From: Tatlockia sp.
GTDB lineage: Bacteria > Pseudomonadota > Gammaproteobacteria > Legionellales > Legionellaceae
Length of the DNA stretch: 36,711 bases
NCBI GenBank assembly: GCA_013812775.1
Contig: JACCSX010000028.1
Coordinates: 1 to 36,711, forward strand
Direction of reading: 5' to 3'
Shown piece after piece: positions 1 to 7,588 of the stretch; position 1 is the stretch's first letter; each line of letters starts with the position of its first letter. Position numbers and translations under genes: made by a program. The notes under the pieces were generated by a model. That model was not told the DNA's origin. It did no database searches and was given only the letters and a program-made list of their open reading frames with translations.

Positions 1-324
1 GCCTTTATTAAGCAACTACGCGAAAACATTCCTTTTTTTGCAGAGCAATTACCCCAGATGCCTCGCCTTTTGTATGAGGTTCTGGAACTATCCAGGGAAC
101 AAAAAATACGCGAACTCGAGCATCATAAGCACAAAAGAAAAAACATCAATTCGAAAAGAACCTGGAATAAAGGTCTTGGTATGGGAATTTTTAGCGCCAT
201 GATGATGATCGGTGTTTTTAGTTCACTGGAGGTACTACCTAACGATAAACTGGCAACTCTGGCATTCTCAGCTGCTATCATTGGTGGATTGATCAGTCTC
301 ATAAACCGCAAAAATAGGAGTTAA
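1..324 (+). CDS. ubiB: UbiB C-terminal fragment (ubiquinone biosynthesis ABC1/ADCK-family kinase), 5' end outside the window
   Basis: Frame 1 is open from the first base to the stop at 322-324 and gives 107 residues. The start AFIKQLRENIPFFAEQLPQM matches the end of the kinase domain in UbiB, where a similar RENLPxWAExLPExP stretch is usual. After a basic stretch (HHKHKRKN) come two hydrophobic segments near the C-terminus, the usual UbiB membrane anchor. UbiB is an atypical ATPase/kinase of the inner membrane needed for ubiquinone synthesis. The catalytic motifs lie upstream of the window. tatA starts 2 bases after the stop, so the genes are probably co-transcribed, as in other gammaproteobacteria where ubiB sits beside tat genes. 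Confidence 0.9.
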   Translation, partial: AFIKQLRENIPFFAEQLPQMPRLLYEVLELSREQKIRELEHHKHKRKNINSKRTWNKGLGMGIFSAMMMIGVFSSLEVLPNDKLATLAFSAAIIGGLISLINRKNRS

Positions 325-325
325 C

Positions 326-487
326 ATGGGCTTTGCTAACCTAAGACCCCTTTCGCTTTTACTTATTCTACTTATAATAGTTGCCCTCTTTGGAACTGAG
401 AAATTAAAAAATATTGGCTCTGATTTAGGTGCGGCTATAAAAAATTTCCGGCGCGCAGTCAACGAAAAAGAGGATAAAGATGAGTAG
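326..487 (+). CDS. tatA: TatA, twin-arginine translocase pore subunit (53 aa)
   Basis: This short gene starts at ATG 326 behind an AGGAG ribosome-binding site at 316-320 that lies within the end of ubiB. The product has an N-terminal hydrophobic helix (residues about 9-22), then the TatA hallmark FGTEKLKNIGSDLGAAIKNF: the FG hinge followed by an amphipathic helix, then a short charged tail. TatA oligomerises to pass folded proteins with twin-arginine signal peptides across the inner membrane. At 53 residues it is shorter than E. coli TatA (89), mainly because the tail is reduced. It overlaps tatB by 8 bases. No tatC follows in this window; I recall tatC being unlinked from tatAB in L. pneumophila. 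Confidence 0.88.
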   Translation: MGFANLRPLSLLLILLIIVALFGTEKLKNIGSDLGAAIKNFRRAVNEKEDKDE

Positions 488-734
488 TTCTGAACTTTTA
501 CTTACTTTTTTAGTAGCTCTTATTGTTTTTGGTCCCAATAAGTTGCCAATGTTAGCCGAACATTTAGGCAAACTTTTTCGACAGTTCGAGTTTTTTAAAA
601 ATCAGGCATCGACGTTCTGGCAAAAGCAATTAGCTGAGCAACAATTGCGGGAAAATACGCATAAAGCCGAACAAGCCGATATGATTTATCTGGATAAAAA
701 CTCTAAACCAAACCAACCTGAGGAAACGAAATGA
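480..734 (+). CDS. tatB: TatB, twin-arginine translocase receptor subunit (84 aa)
   Basis: The first 20 residues form one membrane helix ending in VFGPNKLP, the TatB/TatA FGP-x-KLP hinge. A long amphipathic helix follows (about residues 22-60), then a polar tail. TatB works with TatC as the receptor for twin-arginine signal peptides. The proline after FG and the long charged helix favour TatB over a second TatA. The start overlaps the end of tatA, and the stop overlaps the next ATG (ATGA at 731-734), so translation is probably coupled through all three genes. At 84 residues it is much shorter than E. coli TatB (171), in line with compact Tat proteins in related bacteria. Confidence 0.85.
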   Translation: MSSSELLLTFLVALIVFGPNKLPMLAEHLGKLFRQFEFFKNQASTFWQKQLAEQQLRENTHKAEQADMIYLDKNSKPNQPEETK

Positions 735-1189
735 AAATTTCAAAGCGCCTTCTAATCCTGATCTATTTTACGGCATTTTCTGTCAACGGAATTGCTGAAT
801 CAGTACCGCAATCTGAATCAGATGCAGCCCGAATTTCAATGCTAGAAAAGGCACTTACACCCGATACAGCAGAAGCTGTGGCAACCTTGTTTGCAAAAGC
901 CAATAAAGAACGCAATGGAGCCGTACAATTCATGTTGTTTTCCGATCAATTAAAAAATAAATACAAAGACAGTTGGCCTTATTGGGTTTCAGGTGTCTCA
1001 AGCCCCTGGATCACCTCCTTTACTATTAAAAAAATTGAAGGTCAGCAATTTCAAATAACCTATCAATGGGCAACAGCCAGCGGCCCTTTTAAACCGGCGT
1101 TGATACAAACAATAACAGTCGCACCTGTTAAGAAAATGAATAGCTCACAAAAATTTTGGATAACTCAATTTAATGAATCAAAAAATTAA
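731..1189 (+). CDS. Small secreted protein of unknown function, last gene of the ubiB-tatAB cluster
   Basis: A 152-residue protein begins with a Sec-type signal peptide: a basic N-terminus (MKISKRLL), a hydrophobic core and probable cleavage after NGIAES or close by. The mature part has a helical first third (DAARISMLEKAL and so on) and a beta-rich second half with aromatic residues (WPYWVSGVSSPWITSF, QITYQW). I recognise no family. The shape, a helix then a curved sheet with a pocket, would suit an NTF2-like fold, but that is a guess. Its ATG overlaps the tatB stop by 4 bases, so it is co-transcribed. The signal lacks a twin-arginine motif, so it is probably a Sec rather than a Tat client. 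Confidence 0.7.
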   Translation: MKISKRLLILIYFTAFSVNGIAESVPQSESDAARISMLEKALTPDTAEAVATLFAKANKERNGAVQFMLFSDQLKNKYKDSWPYWVSGVSSPWITSFTIKKIEGQQFQITYQWATASGPFKPALIQTITVAPVKKMNSSQKFWITQFNESKN

Positions 1190-1190
1190 T

Positions 1191-1586
1191 TTAATAATTT
1201 TGATTACGACCATGTTTCCAAAAACCAACCATTATTCCAATGATCGCAGAAATAACAGCGCTAATATGAATGATAATGGATAGTCCATATAGCAAGTAAA
1301 GAGATGCGGGACCAAAAAATACCATTAGAAAAGCGATGCCAACAAAGGGTGTTAGCACTGTGGCTAGCAACCAGGCTAACCAGAATTTTCTTATCTTCGC
1401 GAATAAAAAGATAATGAATGCAAGCATCACTAAAATGACAAAGATCTGGGGCAGCGGGATTGGGTTTAATGCATTAGCAGCAGAATTGCTATCAAAAACC
1501 ACAGGCGTTTCGACTCCAATAGTAGCCTTTGGCGTAAATGATTCTTTAGCTGCTTTATTATCTGACAGCGGTACATTATTTGTCAT
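1191..1586 (-). CDS. Small inner-membrane protein of unknown function (131 aa)
   Basis: The first 40 residues are polar and would lie on one side of the membrane. Three hydrophobic segments follow, at about residues 45-66, 70-92 and 97-121, and the protein ends in a basic tail (WKHGRNQNY). There are no catalytic motifs and I do not recognise the family. The gene converges on the secreted-protein gene with one base between the two stop codons. The start at 1586 is the first ATG in frame and has no clear Shine-Dalgarno sequence. An open frame also exists on the opposite strand, but the three clear membrane helices on this strand make it the better reading. Confidence 0.6.
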   Translation of the reverse strand: MTNNVPLSDNKAAKESFTPKATIGVETPVVFDSNSAANALNPIPLPQIFVILVMLAFIIFLFAKIRKFWLAWLLATVLTPFVGIAFLMVFFGPASLYLLYGLSIIIHISAVISAIIGIMVGFWKHGRNQNY

Positions 1587-1617
1587 TATTGCAATACATA
1601 GGTAATAAATGTGCCTC

Positions 1618-2034
1618 TTACGCAGAATCAGTGTGTGAATTGAGCCCGGATTGTATGATAGCCTCTGCTTCTACTTCTACTAAACCCTCGCCTGCTAATT
1701 TTGCCTGAATCAATGTGTTAACGGGTCGAATTTTTCGAAACTTGTCACCGTGAATTTTTGCAACTATTTCCCAATCATTAATATCATTAACATAAATTCG
1801 AGTACGCACAACATCATTTAACGTACCACCGAGCTTCACAATGGCTTGCTCGATTCTATCAAGAATAAAGTGCATTTGTTTGGCTGGGTCACCTTTATCG
1901 ATAATTCCTTCTGAGCCAGTAGCTGTCGTGCCTGCAACAAAAATATGGTTTCCGACGCGTACAGCACGTGAAAATCCTGCGATTTCTTCCCAGATAGTTC
2001 CGGTCGAGAATATCTGTCTATTAATATCGTTCAT
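1618..2034 (-). CDS. RidA/YjgF/YER057c/UK114-family protein
   Basis: The 138-residue product has the typical Rid layout: an N-terminal strand with FSRAVRVGNHIFVAGTTA, the central helix QMHFILDRIEQAIVKLGGTLNDVVRTRIYV, and the C-terminal strand VEVEAEAII. Rid proteins form trimers with active sites between subunits; canonical RidA hydrolyses reactive enamine/imine intermediates made by PLP enzymes. In E. coli RidA the key arginine (R105) sits in VARLP; here the matching stretch reads IQAKLAGEG, with lysine in that place. This suggests a Rid subfamily other than archetypal RidA, possibly without imine deaminase activity. It is transcribed alone on this strand unless a small upstream frame at 2045-2188 is real. 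Confidence 0.87.
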   Translation of the reverse strand: MNDINRQIFSTGTIWEEIAGFSRAVRVGNHIFVAGTTATGSEGIIDKGDPAKQMHFILDRIEQAIVKLGGTLNDVVRTRIYVNDINDWEIVAKIHGDKFRKIRPVNTLIQAKLAGEGLVEVEAEAIIQSGLNSHTDSA

Positions 2035-2044
2035 ATGAAATATC

Positions 2045-2188
2045 TCACGGCTGCCAACTTGTACTCTTTATAAAAATAAGCATTGCCTTTTCAGAGTATA
2101 TGGTTTTAAAACAATGGAATACCTGCAAATAGCGCTGCATCACCAGCTTGGTGGACTTAAAGAGCCACCACATACCCAAAGATGCCAT
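2045..2188 (-). other. Possible small ORF or gene remnant upstream of the RidA-family gene
   Basis: On the minus strand an ATG at 2188 opens a 47-codon frame ending 10 bases before the RidA-family start. The product begins MASLGMWWLFKSTKLVMQRY and looks like a membrane helix followed by a basic patch. The same frame stays open a little upstream of the ATG (GSAIYTITF...), resembling the tail of a longer membrane protein. It may be a remnant or a real small protein; no ribosome-binding site is clear. Confidence 0.2.
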
Positions 2189-2329
2189 AAAGGTAATGGT
2201 ATAGATAGCAGATCCCTAAAAAAATAGAATCACAAAACAAAGAATGCTAACAACAAGTCGCCAACCCCTTTTTTTTATGATAAAAATTGTATATTGCTCT
2301 CAGTGGATTTAATTATTATATGGAAAACT

Positions 2330-4273
2330 ATGGTTCAAATAAGTGATGAGGGCAAGGGAAAGCGTAACAGATCTGAGTCTCTAGTCGCGCAGATATATCA
2401 TCTTATACATAGGGCCATGAGTTCATTCACAGTAAAAATTGGCTTTTTTATATTCCTTCAGTCAATTATTTTATCATTATTAATTATCTTTTTTTTCTAT
2501 TCTGAATCCAAAAAAATCTTAATCCATGATATGAATACCCACTTAACCAATGTGGCGAATCTGGGTGTTTTAACCTTTACTAACGATGATCTAAAATTAA
2601 TCAGGGGCCTGAAAGATATTATTGATCAACATAGCCCTCTTATTCTAAGCAATGCAACGAATAAATATCTTAATCCAAAGTATAGAAAAAATGATAAAGA
2701 CCAAAGTCTGCCTGCATTAGAGTCAACAAAATATCAAAATTACCCTGCGTACCAAAAGATTGTCCAATTGTTAAGAAAAATACGAGAAAGCTCCCGTGCC
2801 AGACCTGATTTTCATCAAAAATATTTTGCACAGGACGTTAAAGACAGCGACGATCAGCCAATGATTAGTTATGCCTATCTAATCATTCCACCACCAAAAC
2901 AAGCTAAGCTACCTGTTGTTATTGATATTGCTGACTCCAGTTATGAATACATCCCTAAAAAAGGAGCAACCCCTAAGGATCTTGAACCTTCTTTTGGTAC
3001 TTTTTATAGAATGGAACCTGCTTATCAGAGGGCCCTCTCAGGCAAAGCTGCTACAAAAAGCGATTGGATCACCGATAAATGGGGAACCTGGTTTACAATA
3101 GCCGCTCCTGTTTTCGATGAAAATCGACAAGTTATTGCGGCCTTGGCCTTTGATTATGATGTGAATGATTCCCGGAATTTTTTACATGCCATATTCAGAT
3201 GGGCGCAGTTTTTCATCATTCTAAGCATTTTGCTTAGCATTGTTTTTGCAGTCTTTATTTCGCGACAACTTTCCAAACCCATAGAATTATTGCTCAATGC
3301 TGCTCAAAAAATCAGTCAACATGATTTTACTGCCCGAGCCGAAATTCATTCAGAAGATCAAATAGGTATGTTTGCCCGAGTATTTAATAATATGACTACT
3401 GAAATCCAGCAGTATTCAACGAATCTTGAAAATTTAGTGCAGTCCTATGGACGCTTTGTGCCCATGGAGTTTCTTAAGCTTTTGGATTTACCCTCCATTC
3501 TGGATGTAAAGCTTGGTGATCAAGTTGAAAAAACAATGGCTGTCCTTTTTTGTGATATTCGTTCTTTTACTTCAATAACTGAGCACATGAGCCCAAAAGA
3601 GGCCATTCAGTATTTAAATGAATATCTGTTAATAGCAGCACCTGTTATTCGAGAACATCATGGTTTTGTCGATAAATTTATCGGTGACTCAATCATGGCA
3701 TTATTCCCGCGAGGGGCTACCGATGCGGTAAATGGCTCTATCGCCTTATTGCATAAAATATCCGAATACAATCAGGGCACCCCCCATCAATCCAATCCTA
3801 TTCGACTTGCCCTGGGTATTCATGCGGGTAAATTAATGATAGGGACAGTGGGAGAAGAAGAGCGTCTGGAAGGCACCGTTATCTCCGATGTCGTGAATTT
3901 TGCTGCACGTTTGGAATCAACCGCCAAATTATTAGGTGTTGTGAGTTTAATGAGTGAAGATGCAAAAAAATCGCTGGCAGCGGATATTTCATTTGAATTT
4001 CGCTATCTTGGCAAAATGAAAGCAAAAGGTAAAACTGTTTCCATCGGAATCTATGAAATTCTGGGTGCTTTGCCGGAGAAAGAAAAGCAAGTAAAAATCA
4101 AAACACGTTCACTTTTTGAGAAAGCCATTCATCAATTCGAAAAAGGTCAAACGCAAAAGGCAAGAGTTTTATTTAAAGAAATTCTTGAAAAAAATCCAAA
4201 TGACAGCGTTGCTCGCATTTATCATGAAGTATTAACTACACCCAACTCACCTTATACTCAGTATTTTGGCTAA
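2330..4273 (+). CDS. Membrane sensor adenylate cyclase (class III) with HAMP domain
   Basis: From ATG 2330 the product has 647 residues. Order: cytoplasmic start, membrane helix about 37-58, an extracytoplasmic sensor domain to about 285 (PAYQRALSG...WGTWFTIAAPVFDENRQVIAALAFDYDV suits a Cache/PAS-like fold), second helix about 292-311, HAMP linker about 312-365, class III cyclase about 400-575, and a helical tail resembling one TPR unit (FEKAIHQFEKGQTQKARVLF). The two metal aspartates are in CDIRSF (D409) and GDSIM (D453). The purine-contacting lysine (K449 in DKFIGD) and aspartate (D520 in SDVVN) point to ATP as substrate, and the transition-state asparagine (N523) and arginine (R527) are present, so it should be active. 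The TTG at 2294 is a less likely start. It converges with msrAB, overlapping by 4 bases. Confidence 0.9.
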   Translation: MVQISDEGKGKRNRSESLVAQIYHLIHRAMSSFTVKIGFFIFLQSIILSLLIIFFFYSESKKILIHDMNTHLTNVANLGVLTFTNDDLKLIRGLKDIIDQHSPLILSNATNKYLNPKYRKNDKDQSLPALESTKYQNYPAYQKIVQLLRKIRESSRARPDFHQKYFAQDVKDSDDQPMISYAYLIIPPPKQAKLPVVIDIADSSYEYIPKKGATPKDLEPSFGTFYRMEPAYQRALSGKAATKSDWITDKWGTWFTIAAPVFDENRQVIAALAFDYDVNDSRNFLHAIFRWAQFFIILSILLSIVFAVFISRQLSKPIELLLNAAQKISQHDFTARAEIHSEDQIGMFARVFNNMTTEIQQYSTNLENLVQSYGRFVPMEFLKLLDLPSILDVKLGDQVEKTMAVLFCDIRSFTSITEHMSPKEAIQYLNEYLLIAAPVIREHHGFVDKFIGDSIMALFPRGATDAVNGSIALLHKISEYNQGTPHQSNPIRLALGIHAGKLMIGTVGEEERLEGTVISDVVNFAARLESTAKLLGVVSLMSEDAKKSLAADISFEFRYLGKMKAKGKTVSIGIYEILGALPEKEKQVKIKTRSLFEKAIHQFEKGQTQKARVLFKEILEKNPNDSVARIYHEVLTTPNSPYTQYFG

Positions 4274-5139
4274 TCAAATCGAGGCTCAGGCTTGTGGCAG
4301 TAAGGGACTTTGTTATGTTTCCTATAATAATCCTGATGATAGCCCTCCGCCGGCCAGAAAGTCTGCACTTCCAGTAACTGAGTAGCTACATCATAACCAC
4401 CTTTACGCAAGCGTTGAATCAAAGTCTGGGCTTCTTCACGCTGCTCATCATTGTAGTAAAATACAGCACTCTTATATTGGGATCCGATATCAGGGCCCTG
4501 TCCGGAACGTTGGGTTGGATCGTGAATTTCAAAAAAAAGTTTCAATACGCTGTGAAAGTCCGTTTTTGCTCGATCATAAACAACCCGCGCCACCTCATAA
4601 TGTCCGGTATTTCCGCTACAAACTTGGTCATAATCAGGATTTACAACCCGGCCGCCAGAATAACCCACTTCAACTTTAAGAACGCCCGGCAGGAGTCTAA
4701 GAAAATGATCAACACCCCAAAAACAACCCCCAGCAACAATAGCTTCCTCGGTATCAAGTACCTCTGAATCAGCAACAAAATCAATTGAAGCTGAATTAAC
4801 ACAATGTCGCAGGTTTTTATGAGTTATGAATTCGCCAATAAATACATGGCCTAGATGAGCATTGCAACGCTCGCAAAGGATTTCAGTACGTTTACCGTCT
4901 TCATCTGGTATCTGTTTAACTGCCTGGACAATATCCTCATCAAAACTGGGCCAGCCACAACCCGAATTAAACTGAGATTCGGCGCGAAACAAGGCCAGAC
5001 CACAACGTCGGCAAATGTAGGAACCTTGTTTCGCGACAGTATTGTATTCCCCTGTATTTGGGTATTCGGTTGCTTTCTCGCATATAATACGTTTGGCAGT
5101 AGGCGTTAAGCTGGCAGTTTTATCAAGATAATTTTCCAT
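4270..5139 (-). CDS. msrAB: Bifunctional methionine sulfoxide reductase, MsrB-MsrA fusion
   Basis: The 289-residue protein joins MsrB (residues about 8-125) to MsrA (about 132-285). MsrB shows its zinc cysteines in two pairs (C43/C46 and C89/C92), the SGCGWPSF core, and the catalytic cysteine C113 in RHCVNSASIDF. MsrA shows GGCFWG with catalytic C139, the GYSGG segment and a late cysteine in PYCHKP that may resolve the disulfide. The two halves reduce the R and S forms of methionine sulfoxide. The order B-A is the reverse of some known fusions, and no signal peptide is present, so it acts in the cytoplasm. A GAAAGG ribosome-binding site precedes ATG 5139. Confidence 0.93.
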   Translation of the reverse strand: MENYLDKTASLTPTAKRIICEKATEYPNTGEYNTVAKQGSYICRRCGLALFRAESQFNSGCGWPSFDEDIVQAVKQIPDEDGKRTEILCERCNAHLGHVFIGEFITHKNLRHCVNSASIDFVADSEVLDTEEAIVAGGCFWGVDHFLRLLPGVLKVEVGYSGGRVVNPDYDQVCSGNTGHYEVARVVYDRAKTDFHSVLKLFFEIHDPTQRSGQGPDIGSQYKSAVFYYNDEQREEAQTLIQRLRKGGYDVATQLLEVQTFWPAEGYHQDYYRKHNKVPYCHKPEPRFD

Positions 5140-5156
5140 TCGTTAACCTTTCAATC

Positions 5157-6131
5157 CTATTGAACCCTGTTGCAAATCTTATCAGCGATATAACCAATGG
5201 CACCAGCATAATAGATTGAATTATTGTAGCGTAAAATCATTTTATAGTTAGGAAAAGCCAGGAATACCGGCCCACCATTGGGCTGAACAATAGACGCTTT
5301 TAAATTTTCATAGGGTAAGGACTGTCCAGATTCAGTGCGCACTCCCAAAGCATTCCATTCACTTACTGGTTTAACGATGGTTTTACCTTGAAGGCTCATG
5401 TCAAAGTTAGCAGGTAGCTTCACATGAAGCGCCCAGGGTTCGCCAGTTCGCCAACCATTTTGCTTCATGTAATTAGCAATGGAAGCAAAAACATCGGCTT
5501 TGGAGGCCCAAATATCTTTGCGGCCATCACGATCATAATCCACTGCATAGCGCACCCAGCTTGAAGGCAAAAATTGGGGTTGCCCTGAGGCCCCAGCCCA
5601 CTCGCCTTTGAATATAGGTAAAGTGACATGCCCGTCATTCAAAATATGCAAAGCGAGGAATAATTCTTTGCGGAAAAAATCTTTGCGTTTGGAGTCGTAA
5701 GCAAGAGTAGCAAGTGATTTGATAACTGGGAAATTACCCATATAAGAACCATAACTGCTTTCCATACCCCAGAAGGCAGCAATAAAACAAGGGTCGACAC
5801 CAAATTCTTTACCCACTGTTTCTAATAGTTCTTTATTTTTAGCAAAATGTTTACGCCCCATGATAATGCGATAGTTATCAGCCCGCGAATGCAAATATTT
5901 GCTAAAGGTCAGACGCTGCTCAGGCTGCGAACGCGCTAAGCTCTTCACTGAGGAACTTGGTGCTTGAATATCGGCAAAAGCCTTGTCAAAAAGTGTTTGA
6001 GGAATGCCTTCGGCGAGGGCTTGCTGCTTCACTTCTGCAATCCAGCTAATCCAATTTTGTTGGGTCGCAAAACTAAGCGGCGTTAATAGCAACATCGATA
6101 GGGTTACCAAATTATATCGCCATTTTTTCAT
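5157..6131 (-). CDS. mltB: MltB-type lytic murein transglycosylase
   Basis: From ATG 6131, preceded by GGGGAACGATC, the product has 324 residues with a signal peptide (MKKWRYNLVTLSMLLLTPLSFA) and no lipobox cysteine, so it should be a soluble periplasmic enzyme. The catalytic glutamate is E124 in AAFWGMESSYGSY. Family landmarks follow: FPVIKSLATLAYD, GEWAGASGQPQFLPSSW and DYDRDGRKDIW. MltB enzymes cut between MurNAc and GlcNAc, leaving 1,6-anhydro ends, and take part in wall turnover. The end (ILRYNNSIYYAGAIGYIAD) matches the family, so it is full length. An in-frame start 48 bases upstream exists but would place extra residues before the signal peptide. Confidence 0.9.
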   Translation of the reverse strand: MKKWRYNLVTLSMLLLTPLSFATQQNWISWIAEVKQQALAEGIPQTLFDKAFADIQAPSSSVKSLARSQPEQRLTFSKYLHSRADNYRIIMGRKHFAKNKELLETVGKEFGVDPCFIAAFWGMESSYGSYMGNFPVIKSLATLAYDSKRKDFFRKELFLALHILNDGHVTLPIFKGEWAGASGQPQFLPSSWVRYAVDYDRDGRKDIWASKADVFASIANYMKQNGWRTGEPWALHVKLPANFDMSLQGKTIVKPVSEWNALGVRTESGQSLPYENLKASIVQPNGGPVFLAFPNYKMILRYNNSIYYAGAIGYIADKICNRVQ

Positions 6132-6212
6132 GATCGTTCCCCTTATAATTATTCTTAAACTGCAGGTACTTATTCTCATTTGCGAGATTACAGCATGAAT
6201 CGTGCCGTCATT

Positions 6213-6842
6213 CTATTTCTTCAGTGGAATTTCTGCCAGACCAGAAGTGGATTTAATAGAAAGAAATTGCAAAATAACACCATATAGAGGAATAAAGGTC
6301 AGTAAACTGAGACCTAGCTTAAACACTAAATCAAAGGTCGCAATCTCTAGCCAATGCGCGCCTAAAAAAGCATCGGAACTTTGATAAAAAGCGATAAAAA
6401 AGAAGGCATAGGTATCAAAAAAATTGCCAAAAACATTGGAAATACTTGGTGCCACCCACCATTTCTGATTTTGCCGGAACCTTTGAAAAATTCGAATATC
6501 CAGCAATTGCCCTAAAACATAGGCGCAGAAGGAGGCAAAAGCGATTCGCAATGCAAAGCTATTGAAAACTAGAACAACGCCTTGACTGTAATAATTTGAA
6601 ATAAAATAAGAACAAATTAGCCCCGGAAACATGGCAAAGATAATTACTTTCCTTGCCTTCTCCTGACCTATTAACCGGGTGGTTAAATCCGTTAAAATAA
6701 AAATAAGCGGATATACAAATGCCCCCCAAGTGGTTTTAAAGCCAAATAAGTCAAAAGGATGCTGAACCAGGGCATTACTAAGGCAAATAATTAGAATGTG
6801 CAGCAGAACGAGCCAAAAAATCTTTTTATCAAAATAAACCAT
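6213..6842 (-). CDS. yhhQ: YhhQ/VUT-family queuosine-precursor transporter
   Basis: The 209-residue membrane protein contains the diagnostic YhhQ stretch FDLFGFKTTWGAFVYPLIFI followed by LTDLTTRLIG, then about five more hydrophobic helices and the paired segment SNVFGNFFDTYAFFFIAFY. This family imports queuosine precursors (preQ0/preQ1), known for E. coli YhhQ. The gene stands alone, divergent from the next. I looked for a preQ1-type riboswitch in the 149 bases upstream and saw none. No clear Shine-Dalgarno lies before ATG 6842. Confidence 0.87.
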   Translation of the reverse strand: MVYFDKKIFWLVLLHILIICLSNALVQHPFDLFGFKTTWGAFVYPLIFILTDLTTRLIGQEKARKVIIFAMFPGLICSYFISNYYSQGVVLVFNSFALRIAFASFCAYVLGQLLDIRIFQRFRQNQKWWVAPSISNVFGNFFDTYAFFFIAFYQSSDAFLGAHWLEIATFDLVFKLGLSLLTFIPLYGVILQFLSIKSTSGLAEIPLKK

Positions 6843-6991
6843 AGAATTTGTTTAAAAATAAAACATTATGGCACATGCTTATTAGGTAGTTCAAGTTTTT
6901 TTGGGGAATAAATTTTGTTGTTTTTGCATGATCAGGCATTATTGACTATGGTTATAAATAACGATAGCTAAAATCTGGATGGAAGAGAAAA

Positions 6992-7249
6992 ATGACTGAA
7001 TACGATTATAAGAAGTTTAAGATCCATTATAATATTCAATCCGATAAAACCAAGAAAAATTTATACGTTGCTGATGGCTACATTTCTAATCCTCTGGATA
7101 GTAATTGTTCGTGTACGGCGAGAAAATTTCATACGGAATATGGCACGAAATCCGGGGTAAAAAATGAAATAAAAAAATTGATTGAAAATTATATTGATTT
7201 CGAATGGCAGGAATTTTACGAAATTCACGGGGAAAACGCTGAAATTTGA
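6992..7249 (+). CDS. Small orphan protein, possible cytoplasmic or exported (85 aa)
   Basis: A short gene has a good ribosome-binding site (GGAAGAG at about 6980) before ATG 6992. The product is polar and basic-acidic mixed (MTEYDYKKFKIHYNIQSD..., ending NYIDFEWQEFYEIHGENAEI), with one CSC pair in the middle and no membrane helix or signal peptide. The pattern, alternating strands then an amphipathic helix, suggests a compact alpha/beta domain. I do not recognise it. The gene marks the left edge of the accessory region. Confidence 0.6.
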   Translation: MTEYDYKKFKIHYNIQSDKTKKNLYVADGYISNPLDSNCSCTARKFHTEYGTKSGVKNEIKKLIENYIDFEWQEFYEIHGENAEI

Positions 7250-7267
7250 CAGTAAGTAATACATTAG

Positions 7268-7456
7268 ATGAAAAAATTAATCTTATTATTATCCTTAAGT
7301 CTTATTCCTCAATCCTTTGCTACGAGCGAATCATTCATCCCTTCTACACCGGGAAGCAAAGAAAAAGTGGAGGATTCTAACCTCTGTGGTGACCTACTAG
7401 ATGATTCAAATAGTTCTTTTTCTAAAGAATCAGGTGATGCGCCAACTGGTTATTAA
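7268..7456 (+). CDS. Tiny secreted protein or peptide (62 aa)
   Basis: Starting 18 bases after the previous stop, the product has a clear signal peptide (MKKLILLLSLSLIPQSFA, cleavage after SFA). About 44 mature residues remain, rich in serine and acidic residues, with one cysteine (NLCGDLLDD). No domain can be named. It may be a secreted peptide, a lure for an inhibitor, or a remnant of a longer exported protein. The sequence after the stop does not continue it in another frame in any obvious way. Probably co-transcribed with the 85-residue gene. Confidence 0.5.
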   Translation: MKKLILLLSLSLIPQSFATSESFIPSTPGSKEKVEDSNLCGDLLDDSNSSFSKESGDAPTGY

Positions 7457-7490
7457 TGAAATTATGTCACCGCAAGCAGCGCTTAAAATA

Positions 7491-7502
7491 AGGGTATACC
7501 CT
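7491..7502. promoter_or_regulatory. Perfect 12-bp palindrome AGGGTATACCCT
   Basis: It lies in the 132-base gap between the tiny secreted protein and the 1048-residue protein, and is followed by CTCTCTC. It could be an operator for a dimeric regulator, or a weak hairpin. No known motif is recognised. Confidence 0.25.
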
Positions 7503-7561
7503 CTCTCTGCATATCCAAAAAATTTGTTAATATTTCCTTAACCTTAAACCATTAATATGAG

Positions 7562-7583
7562 AAGCCTTATAATCGTTAGGCTT
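7562..7583 (+). promoter_or_regulatory. Hairpin in the 5' untranslated region just before the 1048-residue gene
   Basis: AAGCCT and AGGCTT pair across a 10-base loop and end 5 bases before ATG 7589. No Shine-Dalgarno sequence is visible outside the hairpin, so it could limit ribosome access. That effect is inferred from position only. Confidence 0.35.
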
Positions 7584-7588
7584 ATAAT

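Noticed and set aside
1336-1605. Open frame on the plus strand opposite the 131-residue membrane protein
   Set aside because: It has no recognisable domain, and the minus-strand frame gives three clean membrane helices and a sensible polar head.
6843-6991. preQ1 riboswitch before the YhhQ-type transporter
   Set aside because: I could not find the short hairpin plus A-rich tail pattern on the minus strand.
7535-7560. CTTAACCTTAAACCATTAAT as a PmrA-type box upstream of the large kinase-fold gene
   Set aside because: The TTAA units are spaced 6 and 9 bases apart, not the 11 bases expected for the PmrA direct repeat, and the region is simply AT-rich.
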